Program-made: the position numbers and the translations under genes
Notes under the pieces: generated by a model
The model's database searches: none
The model's input: only the letters and a program-made list of their open reading frames with translations
Told to the model about the DNA's origin: nothing
Assembly (NCBI GenBank): GCA_944386315.1
Contig: CALXAS010000042.1
Coordinates: 1-11,152 of the forward strand
Length of the DNA: 11,152 bases
DNA from: an uncultured Clostridia bacterium
GTDB taxonomy: Bacteria; Bacillota; Clostridia; TANB77; CAG-508
Direction: 5' to 3'
Shown: one piece after another, positions 6,862 to 11,152 of the stretch
Layout of the letters: each line of letters starts with the position of its first letter
Position numbering within the stretch: position 1 is the stretch's first letter

Positions 6862-7248
6862 TTATGGCAATATTTGTGTTACAGTTTCTAGCAGGCCTGC
6901 CAGAATGGGTATAGACATAGAGATAATAACTACTTTTCCACCCATATCTATTTTCGTAGCAATAGCAGACTCCCCAGCATCTTTACAAATACTCACTGCA
7001 AATTCTGTTAAAAATGCAATTCCTGTTATCTTTAATAAAAGTACTAAAAAGCTACTATTAATAGATGCAGTGCTCACTAAAGAATTTAGCATATCGATAA
7101 TGGCTGAAATTTTAGGCAGAATGCAGGCTAATATTAAAATTCCCGCTATTAAAGAAATATATACTGTAAATTCTGGCTTATATTGGCGTATAACAATAAT
7201 CAATAGCAATGCAACTAATCCTATTCCTATTATTTTTACGATGTCTAT
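6862..7248 (-). CDS. spoIIIAD: Stage III sporulation protein AD (apparent ATA start)
   Basis: This is a polytopic membrane subunit of the SpoIIIA complex with about four helices. Conserved features are VKIIGIGLVALLLIIVIRQYKPEF at the N-terminus and LTEFAVSICKDAGESAIATK in the middle. Family members usually begin MDIVxI or similar at about 128-133 residues. Here the equivalent codons read ATA GAC ATC GTA, giving 128 residues from the ATA at 7246-7248. AAGGATGTG (one mismatch to the perfect Shine-Dalgarno AAGGAGGTG) ends exactly 6 nt before that ATA. The legal starts in frame are worse: GTG 7255-7257 lies inside the Shine-Dalgarno and TTG 7285-7287 has only an abutting AGG. The gene identity is certain. 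The start is my inference; the annotated start may be GTG 7257 or TTG 7287. Confidence 0.9.
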   Translation of the reverse strand: MDIVKIIGIGLVALLLIIVIRQYKPEFTVYISLIAGILILACILPKISAIIDMLNSLVSTASINSSFLVLLLKITGIAFLTEFAVSICKDAGESAIATKIDMGGKVVIISMSIPILAGLLETVTQILP

Positions 7249-7293
7249 GGTTACCACATCCTTGTCAAAATTGTAATTATTTTTCAACCTATT

Positions 7294-7488
7294 TTATAGA
7301 CCAAAAATCGTTCGCACCGTATCAAATAATCCACTAATTTCTTTAATAACCATAGTTAGTACAATTACGAGTCCTGCAAGTGTAGTCATCATAGCTTGGT
7401 CTTCTCTTCCTGCCCTTACTAAAACTTGATGAAGTACCGCTACTAATATTCCAATGGCTGCAATTTTAAATAATAAATTGATATCCAT
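7294..7488 (-). CDS. spoIIIAC: Stage III sporulation protein AC
   Basis: This is a small membrane subunit of 64 residues with two helices (about 5-22 and 35-54) around the conserved loop HQVLVRAGREDQAMMTTLAG, which is characteristic of SpoIIIAC. A perfect AAGGAGG lies 5 nt before ATG 7486-7488, the strongest ribosome binding site of the operon. It shares a related hydrophobic architecture with SpoIIIAD, the next gene. The gap to spoIIIAB is 33 nt. Confidence 0.95.
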   Translation of the reverse strand: MDINLLFKIAAIGILVAVLHQVLVRAGREDQAMMTTLAGLVIVLTMVIKEISGLFDTVRTIFGL

Positions 7489-7521
7489 CGTTTCCTCCTT
7501 TGCGCATTGTATCTACAATGC

Positions 7522-8031
7522 TTATATCATAATAATGGCGATTGCAATTCCTACTGTTACTCCTAAGTTTTTATATAACTTATTATTTTTTCTGCACATT
7601 TCTTCTGCTTTTTCTAATTGTGTATCTAAAAAAGTATCTACTAAAGTAATTTCTCTTGCTTGTCCTTCTAAATCTACTTTTCCTAGCAGAGGACTAAGAC
7701 CTTTTAATACTTCTATGTCTTCTGATGTTAAATTTGTTTTTGTTTCTTCTAATGCTTTTTCCCATGCCATTCCTGCTTCTTGCTGTTTCATATTTTGTGA
7801 TGCCTGTTGAAAGATGCTTCCTATATTTCCTTTTATACTTGTTGCAATTTCTCCAAACACTTGTGGAAGTGCCTCATAGGTAAACTTAATTTTGGAAAGA
7901 AAAATGCTAAATGCCATTTTTACTTCTTTTAATTCCTTTACTCGCATAACATATCTTTGTCCCAGCAATATTCCTATATAGCTACTAAATACTACAATAA
8001 AAATAAGAAGAATATATTTTATGACTATCAT
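7522..8031 (-). CDS. spoIIIAB: Stage III sporulation protein AB
   Basis: This is a membrane subunit of the SpoIIIA complex. Its cytoplasmic domain has been compared with GspF, the inner-membrane platform of type II secretion, which suits a neighbour ATPase such as SpoIIIAA. The 169 residues have an N-terminal helix (about 5-23), a helical cytoplasmic part with LGQRYVMRVKELKEVKMAF, PQVFGEIA and LSPLLGKVDLEGQAREI, and a C-terminal helix (about 153-169, NLGVTVGIAIAIIMI). The ribosome binding site (AAGAG) is weak and the gap to spoIIIAA is 60 nt. The start ATG 8029-8031 gives the normal family length. Confidence 0.94.
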   Translation of the reverse strand: MIVIKYILLIFIVVFSSYIGILLGQRYVMRVKELKEVKMAFSIFLSKIKFTYEALPQVFGEIATSIKGNIGSIFQQASQNMKQQEAGMAWEKALEETKTNLTSEDIEVLKGLSPLLGKVDLEGQAREITLVDTFLDTQLEKAEEMCRKNNKLYKNLGVTVGIAIAIIMI

Positions 8032-8091
8032 ATTTCTCTTAGATTCCTTTCTTCTATTTATATATATGCCAGCTTGTCTTGTTTTAGAACT

Positions 8092-9043
8092 CTATGATGC
8101 TAATATATATTGTTTTTGCATCGGTTGTAATTCATACACTCTATCTACTTCCCCCTTGTCCTTCCCCGATTTTAAAAAAATAATTCGCTCTAGCATACCT
8201 TGCTCGACGAGCAATTGCATGGCTGGATTTTTTTTTATATTTTTTATTTTTTCCCCATGTGCTTTAAAAATACCTTTTACGCCACAGCAAAAGGCATAAC
8301 AGATAGCTTCTACATCCTCTCTGCTTCCAATTTCGTCTGCAGCAATTACTTTAGGTGCCATAGAACGAATGAGCATCTTCATTCCTAATGCTTTTGGAAT
8401 ATTATCTAAGACATCTGTTCTTAAACCCACATCATTTTGAGGAACACCCTGATACATAGCTGCAATTTCTCCTCTTTCGTCTACTACTCCTACATCTAAC
8501 CCATGAAACCCTATTTGTTCCATCCCATTACTAATTTTTCGAATGCAATCTCTTAAAATAGTGGTTTTCCCTGCACCGTGGCGGAGAAACAAGAAGGGTA
8601 TCATATATCGTATTTTGCCCCACATTTAAAATATATTTCATTAGCCTTGTGCTACAACCTAAGATTTGTTTAGCTATTCTAAAATTAATTCCTGCAATAT
8701 AACTAATATTGACTACTTTTCCTTCTTTTATGACTACATTCCCTACAATTCCTACTCTATGGCCTCCTGGTATGGTAATAAATCCTTGGCAAATTTGGTT
8801 TTGAAAACTATAAATTGAGTTATCACATACATGCTGAATTATTTCTAATATATTTTCTCTCGTTGGTAGATAATCTATTTGTTTTTCTTCTCCTTTTATT
8901 TTCAAAATAACCGGTCTTGCCACTCTAACTCTAATTTCTTCTAAATACATCTTGCTAAACTCATTCTCTGTTTTTATGGTTTCTTCTATTTTTTTACCTA
9001 AACTTTGTGGAAAATATTGGATAATATTTTGTATAGAAAACAT
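8092..9043 (-). pseudogene. spoIIIAA: Stage III sporulation protein AA, ATPase, broken by a +1 frameshift in Walker A
   Basis: SpoIIIAA is the soluble ATPase of the complex, related to secretion ATPases and essential for sporulation in Bacillus. The N-terminal frame from ATG 9041-9043 carries FITIPGGHRVGIVG and ends ...YDTLLVSPP; it then continues out of frame to 8531. The C-terminal frame takes over with GKTTILRDCIRKISNG, GVVDERGEIAAMYQG, Walker B-like KVIAADEIG and KAHG, to the stop at 8092. Removing one base between 8572 and 8578 restores a single 316-residue protein of normal length: loss of base 8578 gives SPPGAGKTT, loss of 8572 gives SPPRCGKTT. Nothing else is damaged. It is either a recent mutation, which would predict loss of sporulation, or a sequencing/assembly error. 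The ribosome binding site is weak (GAAGAAAAG). Confidence 0.9.
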
Positions 9044-9112
9044 TTCTTTTCTTCAGACAATGTTACTTGTCCTTTTCTCCTTTTTATTATTGTTGTTATC
9101 CTTTTGTATATG

Positions 9113-9143
9113 AAAGTATGCATTCCTTTTTTATGCAATAAAA
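9113..9143 (-). promoter_or_regulatory. Candidate sigma-E promoter of the spoIIIA operon
   Basis: spoIIIA operons are transcribed by mother-cell sigma-E (known from Bacillus). CATACTTT on the minus strand (plus 9113-9120) matches the -10 consensus CATACANT at all but one fixed position. The only -35-like element is TTTTATT (plus 9137-9143), 16 bp upstream and somewhat too far. It is the best candidate in the short gap before spoIIIAA, but weak. Confidence 0.3.
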
Positions 9144-9182
9144 AAGAACATATATATCTATTTTCATATATATGCTCTTTTT
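9141..9182 (-). terminator. Rho-independent terminator of yebC
   Basis: Arms 9141-9157 and 9166-9182 pair over 17 positions with an 8-nt loop. The one mismatch (9148/9175) becomes a G-U pair only in minus-strand RNA, which supports that direction. The stem ends in a T-rich run, TTCTTTTTTATT. It lies 24 nt after the yebC stop and separates yebC from spoIIIAA. Confidence 0.85.
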
Positions 9183-9205
9183 TTATTTTTAGAACTATTT
9201 TTATT

Positions 9206-9931
9206 TTATTCTTCCCAATTATGATATACTTCTGCTACATCATCTAATTCGTCTAACATATCTAATAGGCGTTGCATTCTTTCTGCACCTTTTTCATCTA
9301 ATGCAATATAGGTAGATGGAACCATTTGTACTCCTGCTTCTAAGAATTCTATTCCCTCTGCTTCTAATTTTTCTCTCACTTCTGAATAGTTTTCTGGTGC
9401 AGTAGTAATTTCATATACTTCTTCCTCTGTTTGAAAATCTTCTGCTCCACTCTCTACTGCAAGAAGCATTAAATCATCTTCGCTCATTTTGCATTCTGCT
9501 TTATCTATTACCATAACACCTTTGTTACTAAATAAATAAGAAACACAACCTGTAGTTCCTAGGTTTCCTCCACATCTATCAAAAGCATGTCTTATATCTG
9601 CTGCTGTTCTATTTCTGTTATCTGTATTAGCCTGCACAATTACTGCAACACCATTTGGTCCATATCCTTCGTAGGTAACTTCTTCATAATTTTCTGTATT
9701 ACCTGCTCCTGCTGCTTTTTTAATAGCATTATTGATAGTATCGTTTGGCATGTTAGCTGCTTTACATTTTGCAATAACATCTTTTAATTTGGAGTTTCCC
9801 GCAGGATCTGGTCCTCCTTGTTTTACTGCCATTAATAATTCTCTTCCTAATTTCGTAAATATTTTTCCTCTTGCTGCATCTGCTTTTCCTTTTTTGGCTG
9901 CAATATTATGCCATTTACTGTGTCCTGACAT
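9206..9931 (-). CDS. yebC: YebC/PmpR-family protein (TACO1-like translation factor)
   Basis: This is a complete member of the YebC family: 241 residues starting MSGHSKWHNIAAKKGKADAA, the invariant N-terminus. It continues with IFTKLGRELLMAVKQGG and DPAGNSKLKDVIAKCKAANM, then YEGYGPNGVAVIVQANTDN in the middle domain, and a C-terminal acidic helix. Family members were annotated as transcription regulators. Their mitochondrial relative TACO1 is a translational activator, and recent work on bacterial members points to relief of ribosome stalling, so translation is the more likely setting. AAAGGAGGAATTAACC precedes the ATG. No convincing promoter is seen; the best -10 is TATAAT at plus 10073-10078, without a -35 box. 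A terminator follows. Confidence 0.97.
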   Translation of the reverse strand: MSGHSKWHNIAAKKGKADAARGKIFTKLGRELLMAVKQGGPDPAGNSKLKDVIAKCKAANMPNDTINNAIKKAAGAGNTENYEEVTYEGYGPNGVAVIVQANTDNRNRTAADIRHAFDRCGGNLGTTGCVSYLFSNKGVMVIDKAECKMSEDDLMLLAVESGAEDFQTEEEVYEITTAPENYSEVREKLEAEGIEFLEAGVQMVPSTYIALDEKGAERMQRLLDMLDELDDVAEVYHNWEE

Positions 9932-10132
9932 GGTTAATTCCTCCTTTTGATTTTGTTTTTATCTATATGATTTTTAGCAAATCTATGAATTTGTTAATTC
10001 TAAAGTATTTTATCATACTTTTTTTGGTTTGTGTAGTGTTTTATAAATATTTTTTGCATACTACATATTAGTATTATACATATGCTCTTTTTAAACATAT
10101 TTTTGTATTCACATCAAAATTGTAATTTGCTA

Positions 10133-10327
10133 TTAAATAATTGAGAAAACAATTAATAAAATTCCTACTATTACAAAAATGCTGCCCCATACTCTAAGAA
10201 CAATTTTCATTTTAGGATTTTTCAATAATCTATCTGGTATTCTAGGACTTTTAAGTCCCATAAAAAATTGAGGAACTAAAATCATAAAAATTGCAACTAT
10301 TGTAATTAAAATTCCTGTAATTAACAT
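10133..10327 (-). CDS. Small two-helix membrane protein, function unknown
   Basis: This is a 64-residue protein with a near-perfect AAGGAGGT ribosome binding site about 5 nt before ATG 10325-10327, which argues that it is translated. The sequence is a membrane helix (about 3-22, ITGILITIVAIFMILVPQFF), a short basic loop (GLKSPRIPDRLLKNPKMKIV) and a second helix (about 46-64). I do not recognise a family with certainty. The layout resembles small inner-membrane proteins and also two-helix immunity proteins, but no motif decides this. It follows the AbiEii-phosphoesterase remnant unit on the same strand and may be co-transcribed with it. Confidence 0.7.
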   Translation of the reverse strand: MLITGILITIVAIFMILVPQFFMGLKSPRIPDRLLKNPKMKIVLRVWGSIFVIVGILLIVFSII

Positions 10328-10360
10328 ACAATACCTCCTTACAAATTATTTTTGATTAAA

Positions 10361-10550
10361 TTATAATTGTTTATCTATACTTTCAATTTTGCTTATACTT
10401 ACAGGTGTATAATCAACTACATCACAAGAAACACATATATGATTTTTCTTATCAAATTTTCTATCTAGTGGTTTGTCATGTATATGTCCAAAAACATTAT
10501 TTAATTATATTTGCATGATTAAAATGTGTATCTGCTATAAAATATATCAT
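10361..10550 (-). pseudogene. Metallophosphoesterase remnant with internal deletion
   Basis: ATG 10548-10550 follows AAAAAAGGAGAGCAT and reads MIYFIADTHFNHANIIK, then a stop. This is the N-terminal metal-binding motif (ADTHFxHxN) of calcineurin-like phosphoesterases. One frame over, beginning near 10500, the sequence reads FGHIHDKPLDRKFDKK, then NHICVSCDVVDYTPVSISKI and a stop at 10361-10363. That is the C-terminal GHxH metal motif and the D(V/I)xxYTPVSxxxI ending of the same family. Everything between is missing, including the GDxx and GNHD motifs, probably more than 90 codons by family length. The two ends are well preserved, so the deletion looks recent. It lies 17 nt after the AbiEii-like gene and was probably its operon partner. 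Confidence 0.8.
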
Positions 10551-10567
10551 ATGCTCTCCTTTTTTGC

Positions 10568-11152
10568 TTAAACAGTTGAAATTTCTATGTCTAAACTTGA
10601 AATAAATTCTTTTAGTTCTTTTATGATTTCTTCAAACTTAATATCATTTGCATATTTATTCTTTTTAGCATATCCATTCCATAAACTTACAATTCTATCA
10701 TATGAAGATATACTATCTAAAATCTGTTCATAATCTTTTAAGTAATCAAGCGATTCTCTTTTATCAAATGTATTTTTTATTGATAGTTTTAAATTCTTAA
10801 TATCAATATTATCTTTAAATTTACTTAAAAACATATGTACATCGTAGTAATCCTTCATTCTGCTATTGTATTGTCCTCTTCTTAAAATGGTTTCAATTTT
10901 TTCTGATATTATTGTTTCAGTATTATATGTATAAATTAATATCTTTTTATCTTCAAATAATGATGGATAACTATACTCTAACTCTTTTGGTACAATTTTA
11001 TCCCCTGTAGAAATATCAATATCTAAATTAATTTTAAGATTTTCTAATTTTCCAATTAAGTGATATTTATTCCCACCATATTCATCTTCTTCTCTTATAT
11101 CAGTTACATCAACCAACTCAAATTTTACACCGTCTTTTAAATCAATATTTAA
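10568..11152 (-). CDS. AbiEii/AbiGii-type nucleotidyltransferase toxin, C-terminal part (runs off the right edge)
   Basis: The frame is open from the window edge (LNIDLKDGVKFELVDVTDIR) to TAA 10568-10570, 195 codons, with no start needed inside the window. DIREEDEYGGNKYHLIGKLE, LKINLDIDISTGDKIVPKE, YNTETIISEKIETILRRG and SRMKDYYDVHMF are the characteristic motifs of the AbiEii/AbiGii family. These are nucleotidyltransferase-fold toxins of type IV toxin-antitoxin and abortive-infection systems. The N-terminal catalytic motif (GGTAL and the first aspartates) lies outside the window. The antitoxin gene (AbiEi-like) normally precedes it and would also lie beyond 11152. The two parts that are seen look intact. 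The family call is firm; activity cannot be judged. Confidence 0.88.
   Translation of the reverse strand, partial: LNIDLKDGVKFELVDVTDIREEDEYGGNKYHLIGKLENLKINLDIDISTGDKIVPKELEYSYPSLFEDKKILIYTYNTETIISEKIETILRRGQYNSRMKDYYDVHMFLSKFKDNIDIKNLKLSIKNTFDKRESLDYLKDYEQILDSISSYDRIVSLWNGYAKKNKYANDIKFEEIIKELKEFISSLDIEISTV

Noticed and set aside
6794..7276. Plus-strand open frame of 160 codons
   Set aside because: It is antisense to spoIIIAD, which is clearly recognisable by its conserved segments; no RBS.
8565..8590. Programmed ribosomal frameshift in spoIIIAA
   Set aside because: The site has no run of identical bases and CCA cannot re-pair well with CAC. No stimulatory structure is evident and I know of no precedent in this family. 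Mutation or sequencing error is simpler.
10002..10025. AAAGTAT/ATACTTT hairpin followed by a T-run on the plus strand, terminator-like
   Set aside because: No plus-strand gene ends before it and the stem is seven weak pairs in very AT-rich DNA upstream of yebC.
1..11152. tRNA, rRNA, CRISPR array, insertion sequence or riboswitch
   Set aside because: No regularly spaced repeats, transposase frame, tRNA-like cloverleaf or conserved riboswitch core was recognised when reading both strands by eye.

Overview
The window looks like chromosomal DNA from an AT-rich, endospore-lineage Firmicute of the class Clostridia. The evidence is a complete eight-gene spoIIIA locus, AAGGAGG-type ribosome binding sites, a class B-type sortase with an LPXTG-like substrate, and uniformly A/T-ending codons. 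A gut or metagenome-derived clostridium would fit, but genus cannot be read from the sequence. Every convincing gene lies on the minus strand, so transcription runs from the right end of the window to the left.

Right end (10133-11152), accessory: the C-terminal 195 codons of an AbiEii/AbiGii-type nucleotidyltransferase toxin run off the window edge. They are followed 17 nt later by a metallophosphoesterase pseudogene that keeps its ribosome binding site, its N-terminal metal motif and its C-terminus but has lost its middle. A two-helix small membrane protein with a strong RBS comes next.

Centre (3572-9931), core: yebC ends in a strong terminator, and the sporulation operon spoIIIAA-AB-AC-AD-AE-AF-AG-AH follows. 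In the mother cell these proteins form the membrane part of the channel to the forespore: AA is the ATPase, AB to AF are membrane components, and AG and AH are ring-forming proteins. Their forespore partner SpoIIQ is not in the window. Two things are odd. spoIIIAA carries a +1 frameshift exactly in its Walker A sequence. spoIIIAD has no normal start codon at its conserved N-terminus; an ATA sits at the ideal distance from a good Shine-Dalgarno sequence.

Left part (596-3400): a protein built of about seven 26-residue HEAT/LRV-like repeats, a secreted beta-helix protein with an InlB-type repeat and a TPKTG wall-sorting signal, and directly behind it a class B-type sortase that is its probable anchoring enzyme.

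Left end (1-603), accessory: the start of an ORF6N-domain gene with its own near-consensus promoter, preceded by a decayed second copy of the same kind of gene. A palindromic module that encodes the LRSQxxTSS segment of ORF6N occurs inside the intact gene, in degenerate form in the relic, and again at the sortase stop codon.
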